Source: Dokdonia sinensis | GTDB taxonomy: Bacteria; Bacteroidota; Bacteroidia; Flavobacteriales; Flavobacteriaceae | Reading direction: 5' to 3' | Length of the DNA stretch: 64,000 bases | Assembly (NCBI RefSeq): GCF_003688895.1 | Contig: NZ_REFV01000007.1 | Location: 62,001-126,000, forward strand | Shown here: positions 1 through 8,922 of the stretch, one piece after another | Layout of the letters: the number at the start of each line of letters is the position of its first letter | Numbering within the stretch: the stretch's first letter is position 1 | Made by a program: the position numbers and the translations under genes | The notes under the pieces: model-generated | The model's input: only the letters and a program-made list of their open reading frames with translations | The model's database searches: none | Told to the model about the DNA's origin: nothing

Positions 1-647
1 ACTGCAACAGTGTCCTTCTCACAATAAATGATAATTCTATCGATGTCTTTGTCTTCGTAAAAGACCTTTCTTACTTGGCTACCGTCTATATCATCTTTAG
101 GTGAAGGAATTCCTAAAATTTTGGTCATTAATTTGAGCGAAGTATAATGTTTATAGTCACCAAACTTCCACAAATCCAGCGTATCAATATGTGGGATCTC
201 CCAAGGTTTCTTGCCAAAAAGATTAAGCTTTATGGGTAAGGATATCCCATTTATGACCATTCTTCTTGCGATGTACGGGAAGTCAAACTCTTTACCATTA
301 TGCGCACACAACAAGTGGTTGCGATGGTTAAAATGAGTCTCCAGTAGATTTTTAAATTCTTGGAGCAACGAGCGTTCTTCTCCGTGATAAGAAGTTGTTC
401 TAAAACTCCTACCATCACCACCATTTGTAAAGTATCCTACAGAGATACAGACTATTTTCCCAAACTCCGCCCAGATTCCAGCACGCTCATAATAATCTTC
501 TGGCGTAAATTCATCTTTGCGCAGGTATTTAGTTTTATCTGCGTACAATTGTTTTTCCGTATCGTCCAGCGCATCAAATTGTTCGTGCTGAGGTACGGTC
601 TCTATATCGAGAAATAATATATTCTCAAGTTGTAGTCGGTCTATCAT
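1..647 (-). CDS. 3'-5' exonuclease, PolB-associated type (3' part cut by window edge)
   Basis: Partial gene: the start codon is at 647-645 and the frame stays open to base 1, so the C-terminus lies outside the window. It looks like the PF10108-type predicted 3'-5' exonuclease of the DEDD superfamily. Motifs visible are an N-terminal LFLDIETV (Exo I, D-x-E), a central CAHNGKEFDFPYIARR (Exo II with the conserved N/D) and a late IIYCEKDTVAV segment (Exo III, Y-C-x-x-D). The family is expected to remove nucleotides from DNA or RNA 3' ends using two metal ions. The ATG overlaps the TGA of the upstream DUF4153 gene by four bases, so the two are probably co-transcribed. The family call is firm; the biological substrate is unknown. 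Confidence 0.85.
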   Translation of the reverse strand, partial: MIDRLQLENILFLDIETVPQHEQFDALDDTEKQLYADKTKYLRKDEFTPEDYYERAGIWAEFGKIVCISVGYFTNGGDGRSFRTTSYHGEERSLLQEFKNLLETHFNHRNHLLCAHNGKEFDFPYIARRMVINGISLPIKLNLFGKKPWEIPHIDTLDLWKFGDYKHYTSLKLMTKILGIPSPKDDIDGSQVRKVFYEDKDIDRIIIYCEKDTVA

Positions 648-2410
648 TTATTGAGTTTAAAAAGTACCATAACGTTACAATATGCCACTTGAAATTGAGT
701 GTCCTCCTTTACGAGTTCTAGTTGTTTGAAATAAACTTTTACAGCGATACTGTCATTGTTTCCTGTGGCATAAATAAGCTCACTATCAAACGAACCATTA
801 TTACCCCCGTTCTTACGCAACTCAGCCGTTACGGTGTCTAATGAGATACTAAGGACCTGCTCTTGATCTTTTGTGACTTGAATAGCATTGGAATTTTCTT
901 CTAATGAAAAGCGATACCCTTGTATGATGTTTTCTGGATTATTATGTCGCTGTTGCTTATTGAGATACAAGTCCTTTATATAATCGTATCCAGAAACCAC
1001 GTATGCATTTGCCTCGTCATTATAGTAGGCTAGTCGCTCTGGATTTTGGTTATAAAGAGAGATTTTCAGTCCCAAACTGTCTAAAATCTTATCTCCCATA
1101 TTCCAACTTCTAGCATCAGGAAACGCTACTTTGGGGTTGTATCCTAAAGTGCTTTCGGTTTTATCTAATGTATTTCGGTCAGAGAGATATCTTGTTATGG
1201 AAACAAAGCGATCAGCGGTTTCACGAGATAATGTGGTGGAGTCCGCTTTCGCGAAAGCGTTATAAACCTCCTCAAACTGCTCCAGCTGACTGCGCTCCGA
1301 AACCGAAAACGCTCCCCAAAATCCAAAAGAACCCACCATTGCCATCACCGCCAAAGCCATAGGTAAAAATCGCAACTGTTGCTTCCTGCTGAAAATTAAG
1401 TAAAGCGTCGCTCCTGTGATAAAAACGGCTATGAGTACTAGAAAATATCGCGCCTCTGTCACACCATAATCCGCAATCCGCCTGTATATGGCAACGTAAA
1501 ATAGAAATAATAACGGGAGCATCGCCCAGTAAAACGCTGGTTGAAATTTCCGAATGAGTCGTGATGAATGACTCAGTCGCACAGGATGAATGATAATCTG
1601 AATGATAAAAAGTAAGGTCGCAAGCGCAATAATAAGGTAGCTTACCCAGCCCTTTGGCAATTCCCAAAGCGCCAAAATTTTAATAGCATAAGCATACAAA
1701 ATAACAACATAAAGTCCCGCCAGCGGGATCAAAATAAACTTTACAAAAACCTCAACAGGCTTATGAAATTCCATCCGAATATCGTGCTGGATTTCTTTTG
1801 GAAAATCGGACAGGTAAACCCAAGTGTTTACAATCCCCAAACAAATAATAAAGAGTTGAAAATAACGTATCCCGTCTATATCTATTTCAAACAGAAACTG
1901 TACAGCGAGCATCGCCAGTACAAGTCCCAAATATAATACACCAGAAAATAGAGCGCTCCGAGCAATCGCAATAATAATATTACTTAGGTAATTCCAGTAC
2001 GCCTTAGGGTGCCATACGGTTATAAATGGTGCAAAAAATAGTGCGAGATGCCCAGCGATAAAGTATAATGTCCACCTAATATACGGCGTATCATCCGTAT
2101 CAAAACGACCTACTTCATATTCTGGAAGCGTAAAATATAAAGCTATAAGCAGTCCTATAACAACAATCTTAATCCACCAAAGTGTTTTTTTCTTGAACTG
2201 CTCAATGTAGAATTGCGCTCCTATGAGCCAACTAATTCCCAGCACAAAAATCAAAATAAGATTGCCGTGTCGCTCAAAAGCACGCTCGCCTGGATCAACC
2301 AGAATAATGGTGATAACCGCACTTACGATTGCCCAAACCAGCGTAAACGGGAAACGTTTAAATGCCTCCGTGGCTTTTCTGGAGAACTCTGATAGTGAGA
2401 ATAATTTCAT
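644..2410 (-). CDS. DUF4153 multi-pass membrane protein
   Basis: 588 residues. The N-terminal two thirds is a series of roughly ten to twelve hydrophobic segments (from about residue 22 to residue 375), followed by a soluble C-terminal third. This architecture and the opening segment match DUF4153 proteins common in Flavobacteriaceae; function is unknown. Just after the last membrane span the protein reads NAFAKADS, encoded by a copy of the window-wide palindrome at 1245-1258. It overlaps the downstream exonuclease gene by ATGA. About 50 AT-rich bases separate it from the next minus-strand gene upstream (stop at 2464), so it may start its own transcript. Confidence 0.82.
   Translation of the reverse strand: MKLFSLSEFSRKATEAFKRFPFTLVWAIVSAVITIILVDPGERAFERHGNLILIFVLGISWLIGAQFYIEQFKKKTLWWIKIVVIGLLIALYFTLPEYEVGRFDTDDTPYIRWTLYFIAGHLALFFAPFITVWHPKAYWNYLSNIIIAIARSALFSGVLYLGLVLAMLAVQFLFEIDIDGIRYFQLFIICLGIVNTWVYLSDFPKEIQHDIRMEFHKPVEVFVKFILIPLAGLYVVILYAYAIKILALWELPKGWVSYLIIALATLLFIIQIIIHPVRLSHSSRLIRKFQPAFYWAMLPLLFLFYVAIYRRIADYGVTEARYFLVLIAVFITGATLYLIFSRKQQLRFLPMALAVMAMVGSFGFWGAFSVSERSQLEQFEEVYNAFAKADSTTLSRETADRFVSITRYLSDRNTLDKTESTLGYNPKVAFPDARSWNMGDKILDSLGLKISLYNQNPERLAYYNDEANAYVVSGYDYIKDLYLNKQQRHNNPENIIQGYRFSLEENSNAIQVTKDQEQVLSISLDTVTAELRKNGGNNGSFDSELIYATGNNDSIAVKVYFKQLELVKEDTQFQVAYCNVMVLFKLNK
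1245..1258. repeat. GCTTTCGCGAAAGC palindrome, copy 1 (coding, AFAKA frame)
   Basis: Perfect 14-base palindrome inside the DUF4153 gene, read as AFAKA just after the last transmembrane segment. Confidence 0.97.
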
Positions 2411-2463
2411 ATAACATCAAGAATGTTAAATGAAAATACAACAAAAAAATGAAGTTCATTTGC

Positions 2464-3612
2464 TCATCGAGTGTTGCCGAGCATCTCATACCCTGCATCT
2501 ATGTAATCATAAAAGTCTTTTGTAAACGATTTACCATCAACCCAAGCGCCTCGCTGATGTCCTAAACGCACAATTATCACATTGTCTTCTGGGATTGTAA
2601 TAACGTATTGTCCGAGGATGCCTCGCATTACAAAAATCTCCTTATTACGATGATTGCTCAACCAGAAACCATAGCCATAATCATCATCTGCAGGGAAACG
2701 TGGTCGGATGCTTCTTACTACAAAAGTGGAATCTAGTAGTTGAGTTCCATTCCATTTTCCGTGGTCTTTATACAGCTTTCCGAAGCGGGCAAAATCTCTT
2801 GCATTGCTCGCAATACAGCAATATGTTTTTGCAAGTCTGTTATCTTCATCGTCCAGTTGCCACAATGCAGGTTGCTCCATTCCCATAGGTTTCCAGAAAC
2901 TTTCTGAGAGGTACTGCGCCAGTGGTTTCCCAGTTGCTTTCTGAACAACCATTCCCAGCAATTGTGTGTTTCCAGATAAGTATTTTACACGCTGTCCAGG
3001 GGTTTCGGTTACTTTTTGATTAAGGATAGTTTCAGCAAGATCGTCGTCGTAATAGGCTCTTGCCGTCACGCTAAAAGGGCTTTTATAACTCTCTTCCCAA
3101 TCTAGCCCAGAGGACATAGAAGAAAGGTCTCCTACCGTAGTTGTCGCACCCTCGTACTGCTCATAAAAATCTCCAAGTGGCTGGTCGATACTTTTAATAG
3201 CTCCCTGCATAATGGCTTTTCCGAGCATTGCACTCGTGATACTTTTTGCCATTGAGAAGGAATTCGTTTGGGAAGTTGCGCTGTAACCCTCTGCATATTT
3301 CTCGTAAAAGATGCTGTCATTTTTAATGATAAGATAAGCTACGGTACCTAGTGCCTCATTAATTTCGGTTAACTGTTTAGTGGGCTCAGCGGTATTGTAG
3401 TCTTTGTGTTTGGGCCACAGCTGCGCAGTTCCATTATCAATAGTATCATTTTCGAAATATTTGTGATCGTCTATAAAAGCTGTGGTGTGACCCGTCATAT
3501 AAACGACACGCACTCCCTTTAGTATATACTCATAATCAGTAATATATAGTGCGATAACTATAATGACCAGCAGCCCGATGAGCCCTTTAAAAAAACCTTT
3601 GATGTATTTCAT
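2464..3612 (-). CDS. Class C beta-lactamase-fold serine hydrolase
   Basis: 382 residues from the ATG at 3612. An N-terminal membrane anchor (about residues 10-24) is followed by a periplasmic serine hydrolase domain of the beta-lactamase/DD-peptidase/NylB group. The nucleophile motif is S120-M-A-K123 (SxxK) and a YLSGN segment is the likely YxN-type motif. A longer reading frame exists upstream, but it would run antiparallel-in-frame through the ogt gene; the MKYIKGFF start followed directly by a hydrophobic segment is far more convincing. The substrate (peptide, amide, ester or beta-lactam) cannot be read from sequence. It lies downstream of ogt on the same strand, with palindrome copy 2 in the 79-base gap. 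Confidence 0.85.
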   Translation of the reverse strand: MKYIKGFFKGLIGLLVIIVIALYITDYEYILKGVRVVYMTGHTTAFIDDHKYFENDTIDNGTAQLWPKHKDYNTAEPTKQLTEINEALGTVAYLIIKNDSIFYEKYAEGYSATSQTNSFSMAKSITSAMLGKAIMQGAIKSIDQPLGDFYEQYEGATTTVGDLSSMSSGLDWEESYKSPFSVTARAYYDDDLAETILNQKVTETPGQRVKYLSGNTQLLGMVVQKATGKPLAQYLSESFWKPMGMEQPALWQLDDEDNRLAKTYCCIASNARDFARFGKLYKDHGKWNGTQLLDSTFVVRSIRPRFPADDDYGYGFWLSNHRNKEIFVMRGILGQYVITIPEDNVIIVRLGHQRGAWVDGKSFTKDFYDYIDAGYEMLGNTR

Positions 3613-3649
3613 ATTGATTGCTTTATTGCGATAAAAATAGGATAAGTAC

Positions 3650-3663
3650 GCTTTCGCGAAAGC
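3650..3663. repeat. GCTTTCGCGAAAGC palindrome, copy 2 (intergenic)
   Basis: Perfect copy between ogt and the serine hydrolase gene, flanked to give an 18-base palindrome ACGCTTTCGCGAAAGCGT. In RNA it would lie in the leader of the hydrolase gene. Confidence 0.97.
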
Positions 3664-3691
3664 GTAAAAACTCCCCTTAACCCTTGTTAAC

Positions 3692-4165
3692 TCAAAATAA
3701 TGTTCCTTGCGTGACGGGACTCTCGTGTTCCAGCAACCATTGCTTCCTGTGCAATCCGCCGGCATATCCCGTAAGCGCCCCATCGCTCCCGATAACACGA
3801 TGACAGGGAATTGCAATAGAAATAGGATTGCGACCGTTTGCACTCGCAGCTGCTCGTATCACTTTCGGGTCGCCCAGTTGCTTTGCCATATCGAGGTAGG
3901 TGGTTGTCTTCCCAAAAGGTATTTCTCTTAACTCCTCCCATACCTTCTTTTGAAAATCTGTCCCTTGTGGATTCTGTAAAAATGAAAATGTGGTTCTCTC
4001 CTTCTTAAAGTATTCCTTGAGTTGGCGCACGGCATCCTCAAGTACTTCTGGAATGACAGTAGTTTCAGGATGATTGTCGTCCATAAATGTGATAGCGGTA
4101 ACCCCTTGTGTGTCTCCTTGGACTTTGAGGCTGCCTATGGGAGAGTTTAAATATGCAATTTCCAT
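3692..4165 (-). CDS. ogt: Methylated-DNA-[protein]-cysteine S-methyltransferase
   Basis: 157 residues, the usual size for Ogt. It repairs O6-alkylguanine (and O4-alkylthymine) by irreversible transfer of the alkyl group to an active-site cysteine. The active-site signature IPCHRVIGS is present with Cys121, preceded by the helix-turn-helix region with R104-A-A-A (the Arg-finger segment) and followed by GYAGGLHRKQWLLEHE, which matches the family. Single domain with no Ada N-domain. The start MEIAYLNSPIG is typical of the family and is followed upstream by 113 non-coding bases shared with the divergent hybrid kinase gene. Confidence 0.95.
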   Translation of the reverse strand: MEIAYLNSPIGSLKVQGDTQGVTAITFMDDNHPETTVIPEVLEDAVRQLKEYFKKERTTFSFLQNPQGTDFQKKVWEELREIPFGKTTTYLDMAKQLGDPKVIRAAASANGRNPISIAIPCHRVIGSDGALTGYAGGLHRKQWLLEHESPVTQGTLF

Positions 4166-4222
4166 AGGTTAAAAATACTATATAAACGATTGCGTACAAC
4201 TTCTGGGTTAATCCTGCGTTTT

Positions 4223-4253
4223 TTGGTTATCATAGTTGGAATCACTAGATTTG
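4223..4253 (+). promoter_or_regulatory. Bacteroidota-type promoter of the hybrid kinase gene
   Basis: TTTTG ending at 4225 (-33 type) and TAGATTTG at 4246-4253 (-7 type, TAnnTTTG) with a 20-base spacer, 25 bases before the ATG at 4279. This is a close match to the flavobacterial consensus. Confidence 0.6.
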
Positions 4254-4278
4254 ATATGCCCCCTAGATTCGTTTTTAT

Positions 4279-6513
4279 ATGAAGCATAACTTGCTTATTA
4301 TCATTTTTTTACTGTGCTTCACCAGCGCATTAAAAACCACCGCTCAGCAACGAACCATATCAAAAGATTCGTTAGAATCACTTAGCGATATAATCATCGA
4401 CCATCGAGATGATCTAGACTATAAAGGAGCTATTGAAACGGCAGCGCTCCTCATTTCAAATGCCAAAGATTCTAAACAAAAATTCTATGAGTTTCTGGGT
4501 TATGACCAACTGGGAACAATCTATACCGAGCTTAAAGACACGCTTCAAGCACGGTTAAGTTACGAAAAAGCCTTAGGAATTGCTCGTGAGACAAAGGCAG
4601 ATAGTCTTTTGTCCTGGTCTTATGTCAGTCTAGGAAATGTAGAGTCAGACCAAAAGGAAAATTACCAGAAAGGAATCGACTATTATGAAAAGAGTATTGC
4701 CATAAATGATGCAAATAATAAGCAGAATCAAAACTTAATTCCTTATCTAAACATAGGGTGGACCTACCTAGATGAAAATCAAGAGGATAAAGCACTTTAT
4801 TTTTTACTTAAGGCAAAAAATCTAGCCACACAGGATACTTTAAATTATAGAACACAGGTAAATGTCAAGACATTATTAGGTCGTTATAACATAAAAAAAG
4901 GAAACTATACGCTTGCTGATGAACTTCTTAATGAAGCCGCAACACTCGTAGAGAAGTATAATTGTGTATACGAGGGTTCAGAAGTATATCGCTACTATGC
5001 ACAATTGGAAGAAGCGCGCGGAAACTACAAAAAAGCATATAGCTATCTCAAAAAGAATAAAGAACTAGACGCTCGCATTTACGAGTCTGATAAATTAAGC
5101 GAAATACAGATAGCAAGTGCACAATTTAAGATAGAGCAATATGAGCGTACCATCGCTACCGCAGAGAAGGAAAGTCAGTTTGCTGAAGAGCTTGTAAAAA
5201 AATCTAAACAACTCAATTACATTTTTATTGCCGCATCTCTTATTCTTCTGGGAGCTTTGATAGGAATTTACTTTGCCTTTAAATCTCGTAAAAAATACAT
5301 AAAACGCTTACACGAGAAAAACAACCAGCTTATGGCAGCAAAGGACAGCGCAGAGCGCTTGTCTAAATTAAAAACCCAGTTCTTCTCTACAGTAAGTCAT
5401 GAGTTACGCACTCCACTTTATGGAGTAATAGGAATAGCCTCTATCCTTCTAGAAGATAATACCATCAAAACACACCAAGATGATTTGAAGTCATTAAAAT
5501 TTTCGGCAGATTATCTTCTCGCACTTATTAATGATGTTCTTCTCATTAATAAGATGGATGCAAATGGAATTAAATTGGAGCACACCCCTTTCCGACTAAG
5601 TACACTTACTAAAAGTATAACCCGTTCTTTTGAGTTTAGTCTAGAGCAGAATAAGAACAAAATACATCTTGCTATAGATAAAAATGTCCCGAATAAACTT
5701 ATAGGCGACTCCGTACGGCTTTCTCAAATTCTTATGAATTTAATAGGGAACGCCATAAAATTTAACGAAAACGGAAATATTTGGGTGAACATAGACTTGA
5801 TAGATAAAACCCCTTCTGGACTATATCGTACACAATTTACTGTAAAGGATGACGGTATTGGGATTCCGGCTAGCAAGCATCAGAGTATTTTTGAAGAATT
5901 CTCACAAGTAGAAAACCGAAACTACAACTATCAGGGAACAGGTTTAGGATTACCCATTGTAAAAAAGCTGCTAACACTACACGATAGTGAGATAAATCTA
6001 GATAGTTCTGTGGGTAAAGGTTCAACCTTTTCATTTATTCTGAACTTAGAAGCAGATGCATCTGTAAATATGGAAGTCCATATGGGCGCGCCATTGCAGG
6101 ATTTAGAAAATCATACCATACACTCTTTAAAAACAGTTCATATTCTAGTTGTAGATGACAATCGTATCAATCAAAAAATCACTCAAAAAATCTTAGAAAA
6201 GCGCAAGTTTAAATGTAGTCTTGCAAATGATGGTGAGGAGGCCATAGCCCTTGTTCAAGAGCAGAACTACGACCTTATTTTAATGGACATTCATATGCCT
6301 AAAATAGATGGGATCCAAGCTACAAAGGTTATAAGAAAGTTTGATAAAACTACTCCTATTGTTGCTCTTACAGCGGTTGAGATGGATGAGATGCGCGCTA
6401 CGATTATGAATTCTGGAATGAACGATATTATACTCAAGCCCTACGATATCTCACAATTCCTCACAATTATATTGAGAAATCTTAATGCCGCTTTCGCGAA
6501 AGCGGACTCCTAA
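4279..6513 (+). CDS. TPR-containing hybrid sensor histidine kinase/response regulator
   Basis: 744 residues. Order: signal peptide (about 1-22), periplasmic tetratricopeptide repeats (about 40-280), one transmembrane helix (about 314-335), a short coiled coil, HisKA with phospho-acceptor His374 in FSTVSHELRTPLYG, HATPase_c (N box MNLIGNAIKFNENG, G boxes DDGIGIPAS and GTGLGLPIVKKL), then a C-terminal receiver domain with the acidic pair in VVDDN, phospho-acceptor Asp670 in LILMDIHMP and Lys in ILKPYD. It should autophosphorylate and pass phosphate to its own receiver; there is no DNA-binding output domain, so a further relay partner is likely. The last residues NAAFAKADS come from a palindrome copy. 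Its stop codon directly abuts the convergent stop of the DinB gene. Confidence 0.92.
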   Translation: MKHNLLIIIFLLCFTSALKTTAQQRTISKDSLESLSDIIIDHRDDLDYKGAIETAALLISNAKDSKQKFYEFLGYDQLGTIYTELKDTLQARLSYEKALGIARETKADSLLSWSYVSLGNVESDQKENYQKGIDYYEKSIAINDANNKQNQNLIPYLNIGWTYLDENQEDKALYFLLKAKNLATQDTLNYRTQVNVKTLLGRYNIKKGNYTLADELLNEAATLVEKYNCVYEGSEVYRYYAQLEEARGNYKKAYSYLKKNKELDARIYESDKLSEIQIASAQFKIEQYERTIATAEKESQFAEELVKKSKQLNYIFIAASLILLGALIGIYFAFKSRKKYIKRLHEKNNQLMAAKDSAERLSKLKTQFFSTVSHELRTPLYGVIGIASILLEDNTIKTHQDDLKSLKFSADYLLALINDVLLINKMDANGIKLEHTPFRLSTLTKSITRSFEFSLEQNKNKIHLAIDKNVPNKLIGDSVRLSQILMNLIGNAIKFNENGNIWVNIDLIDKTPSGLYRTQFTVKDDGIGIPASKHQSIFEEFSQVENRNYNYQGTGLGLPIVKKLLTLHDSEINLDSSVGKGSTFSFILNLEADASVNMEVHMGAPLQDLENHTIHSLKTVHILVVDDNRINQKITQKILEKRKFKCSLANDGEEAIALVQEQNYDLILMDIHMPKIDGIQATKVIRKFDKTTPIVALTAVEMDEMRATIMNSGMNDIILKPYDISQFLTIILRNLNAAFAKADS
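6490..6503. repeat. GCTTTCGCGAAAGC palindrome, copy 3 (coding, AFAKA frame)
   Basis: Perfect copy overlapping the last codons of the hybrid kinase gene, ending eight bases before the end of the stop codon at 6511-6513. In RNA it would form a stem exactly at the 3' end of the transcript. Confidence 0.97.
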
Positions 6514-7017
6514 TCACCACCCGCTATAACTGGGAGGTTCAATTTCATTCAAGTTTAAATAAACTATGAGTTGTCCCCTGTGATGAGAAAGATGATCGTG
6601 TAATAAATTGAGGATTTGGAGTTTTGATTTAGGTCCAGCAAAGAAGTCGACTGTAGTCTTAAAATCAGCTTCTGGAGTATTTTCAATCGCTACTCTTGCC
6701 GAAGCAAATGCTCTTTTCAAGTTTTCCAGTATCTGATCCTTCTTAGTCCCAGAAGTGGCCGAATCAATTTTTGAGGCGTTAAAGTACTTTGAACTCAGCC
6801 AGCTTATATTTCCCTGAATATGTTCTAGTTGTTCATTAAAAGTCATTTGCCTTTCAGTAGGTCTAAAATCATACCCATCAGCTGGCATAGCCTCAGCAAT
6901 TTCAATAAGATAATCCCTTGAATTGTCCCATTTCTCCAGAAACGCTCCTTTAAAATTATCTTGTTGTCCCGCTGCAGACAAGGATACGCATAGTAAAAGT
7001 AGAAATATCTTATTCAT
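6514..7017 (-). CDS. DinB-superfamily protein with signal peptide
   Basis: 167 residues from the start MNKIFLLLL. A Sec signal peptide (about 1-18, ending SAAGQQ) precedes a four-helix DinB/YfiT-type domain. The expected metal-binding histidines are seen in EQLEHIQGNISWL and in the C-terminal HDHLSHHRGQLIVYL segment. DinB-like proteins are metal-dependent thiol transferases in some cases, but most are uncharacterised; the signal peptide suggests a periplasmic role. The ATG overlaps the stop of the upstream CNNM gene (ATGAATAA), indicating translational coupling. An ATG seven codons upstream would place the signal peptide less well. Confidence 0.82.
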   Translation of the reverse strand: MNKIFLLLLCVSLSAAGQQDNFKGAFLEKWDNSRDYLIEIAEAMPADGYDFRPTERQMTFNEQLEHIQGNISWLSSKYFNASKIDSATSGTKKDQILENLKRAFASARVAIENTPEADFKTTVDFFAGPKSKLQILNLLHDHLSHHRGQLIVYLNLNEIEPPSYSGW

Positions 7018-8116
7018 TCGTATCAGCTTCATTTTCATCTATTAATCCGAGATCCTTAGCACGTTTTTTCCAGTTTCTACGGGCCAGCGTTTGTAGATCT
7101 GCAACGCTATCACTTTCGTCCATAATCTCTAAGCCCAATAAGGTTTCAATAACATCCTCCATCGTTACAAGACCGCTTACAGTACCGTATTCATCTACCA
7201 CAAGTGCTACGTGGTTTTTTGTAGAAACCAGTTTGTCAAATAAATCTGGGATAGGAAGCGACCTACTTGTAATCATAATAGGACGTTCTATCTCCTTTAA
7301 CGTTCTATCGTGATTGTCCAGCGCCATTTCTCTAAAAACCTCATTTTTAAGAACAATCCCGGTAATATGATCGCGCGTCCCTTCAAAAATTGGAATACGT
7401 GAAAAGCGTAAGCTTTGGTTCTCGGCAAAGAAATCTCCCATTGTCATCGTCGCATCTGCCATTTTAATAACAGTACGTGGGGTCATAATATCTTTTGTGA
7501 GCACCTCTTTAAACGTTAGAAGATTGTTGAGAATTTTAGATTCACTTTCTTCAAAAACACCTTCGTCCCCCGCGATCTGAGCCATTGCCGTAAAATCCTC
7601 ACGACTTAAGACACTCTCGTGGTGACCACCGCCACCTACCATTTTTGTAAAGAGTTGTAACAACCATAAAACGCCTGTATACTTTAGGACGAGAACCATA
7701 ATCTTTAATGTTTTTGCAGAGAAGTTTGCAAGTTGCTTCCAAAACTTTGCACCTATCGTTTTAGGGATAATCTCACTGGCAATCAAGATAAGTAACGTCA
7801 TTAACGCCGAAACAAAACCAAGAAAATTAATTTCTGTAAATCCTAGATTGATGACAAACTCTGGATACAAATCTGCCGCCACGGTCCCTACCATCATAGC
7901 GCCCACGGTATGCGCGAGTGTATTGAGTGTGAGGATAGCGATGAGTGGTTTGTCTACATCTTTTTTAAGTAATTCGAGAGTATCGGCATACGATTTACCT
8001 TCCCCTTTTTTAATATTAATAAACGTGGGCGTGACACTTAAAAGTACCGCTTCAAGTATGGAACAGAGAAAAGAAAAGAATATCGAGATGGTTGCCCAGA
8101 ATAGGAGTTGACCCAT
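7010..8116 (-). CDS. CNNM/hemolysin-C-family membrane protein with CBS pair
   Basis: 368 residues. The N-terminal DUF21/CNNM transmembrane domain (about 1-165; three to four hydrophobic segments, with SEIIPKTIGAKF as the family hallmark) is followed by a tandem CBS module (about 195-335; MTPRTVIKM and VVDEYGTVSGLVTMEDVIETLLG). The CorC_HlyC C-terminal domain is absent, making this the short form. Members export or exchange divalent cations, chiefly Mg2+, with CBS domains sensing nucleotides. It is the first gene of a pair with the DinB protein. The upstream leader carries a near-copy of the palindrome at 8198. Confidence 0.88.
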   Translation of the reverse strand: MGQLLFWATISIFFSFLCSILEAVLLSVTPTFINIKKGEGKSYADTLELLKKDVDKPLIAILTLNTLAHTVGAMMVGTVAADLYPEFVINLGFTEINFLGFVSALMTLLILIASEIIPKTIGAKFWKQLANFSAKTLKIMVLVLKYTGVLWLLQLFTKMVGGGGHHESVLSREDFTAMAQIAGDEGVFEESESKILNNLLTFKEVLTKDIMTPRTVIKMADATMTMGDFFAENQSLRFSRIPIFEGTRDHITGIVLKNEVFREMALDNHDRTLKEIERPIMITSRSLPIPDLFDKLVSTKNHVALVVDEYGTVSGLVTMEDVIETLLGLEIMDESDSVADLQTLARRNWKKRAKDLGLIDENEADTNE

Positions 8117-8197
8117 AATATTTTTTTTGATTTCTGTAAATGTATGGAAAATGCTGTGATGCTCGAATGCAATTCACAGGAGTTTAATGTTGAGTGC

Positions 8198-8211
8198 GCT
8201 TTCGCGAAAAC
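8198..8211. repeat. Palindrome near-copy GCTTTCGCGAAAAC (intergenic)
   Basis: One base differs from the 14-mer (the second-last G is A). Located about 80 bases upstream of the CNNM start and 34 bases before the DUF3291 gene on the same strand. Confidence 0.85.
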
Positions 8212-8244
8212 GTGTTCCGTATTTGTTTCGGGAGTGTAAAAAAA

Positions 8245-8694
8245 CTATTCAGGCCTTTCAAAAATCTGTCTAAAAGTAAAACCCTGCTCACTAGCTCCGT
8301 GCTCTTCGAGATAATCTAAACGTTTAATCGCCTCTTTTTCTGAAGGGAACTGTCCAGCCTCGATCCACCAAAGCACATAATGAGCCGTCCCATATTTCTG
8401 GAACCACTCCTTTTGTCTTTTTATAAATTCAGAATGAAAGGTCTTGTATGTAAAGTTCCTGAGCGATGCTACATCTTCCCAAACTGAAATATTAATGAGC
8501 ACTTGCTCATCATTTAATACATTAGGCTCTTTGGGTGCTTCTGTATCTATGCTATCTCTCCAGATAAAGCCGGGGGATGTTTCTGCAAGCTCATTAACCC
8601 GATCAGTATTGTCCCGAAAGTCCTTCATTTCTGGATCATCTATAGATAGACCTTTCATTCTCGCTACATTTATCTGTGCAAGTTGGTACTTCAT
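8245..8694 (-). CDS. DUF3291 domain-containing protein
   Basis: 149 residues, single-domain, no signal peptide. The opening MKYQLAQINVARMK, the FIWRDS segment near residue 45, the ISVWEDVASLRNFTYKT segment and the KYGTAHYVLWWIEAGQFPSEKEA segment match DUF3291, a dimeric ferredoxin-like alpha/beta-barrel family related to antibiotic-biosynthesis monooxygenase-fold proteins. No enzymatic activity is established, and no cofactor site can be read. It stands alone on the minus strand between two palindrome copies. Confidence 0.85.
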   Translation of the reverse strand: MKYQLAQINVARMKGLSIDDPEMKDFRDNTDRVNELAETSPGFIWRDSIDTEAPKEPNVLNDEQVLINISVWEDVASLRNFTYKTFHSEFIKRQKEWFQKYGTAHYVLWWIEAGQFPSEKEAIKRLDYLEEHGASEQGFTFRQIFERPE

Positions 8695-8755
8695 CGGGCT
8701 TAATTATTTTGTGAAAGATAGAAGTTTAATCGATAAAAAGTATAGTTTAAGGTAC

Positions 8756-8769
8756 GCTTTCGCGAAAGC
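8756..8769. repeat. GCTTTCGCGAAAGC palindrome, copy 4 (intergenic)
   Basis: Perfect copy 61 bases upstream of the DUF3291 start, in the divergent region shared with the XRE regulator gene. Confidence 0.97.
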
Positions 8770-8866
8770 GAACTTCTCCCTAAACGTTGTCATTACTAAA
8801 GTGACGGGCAAATGTCGGGTTAAATTCATCTGTAAAACTGAAACAGAATGAAATCCTACCCTACTA

Positions 8867-8894
8867 TTGTACTGTAGAACTTCTTGTAAATTTG
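8867..8894 (+). promoter_or_regulatory. Candidate promoter of the XRE regulator gene
   Basis: TTG at 8867-8869 and TAAATTTG at 8887-8894 (TAnnTTTG) separated by 17 bases; the ATG follows 28 bases later at 8923. Confidence 0.5.
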
Positions 8895-8922
8895 ACACAC
8901 ATCATTACAAGGCAAAACAATT

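Noticed and set aside
3613-3843. N-terminal extension of the serine hydrolase frame
   Set aside because: It overlaps most of the end of ogt, lacks a signal and the convincing MKYIKGFF start lies downstream.
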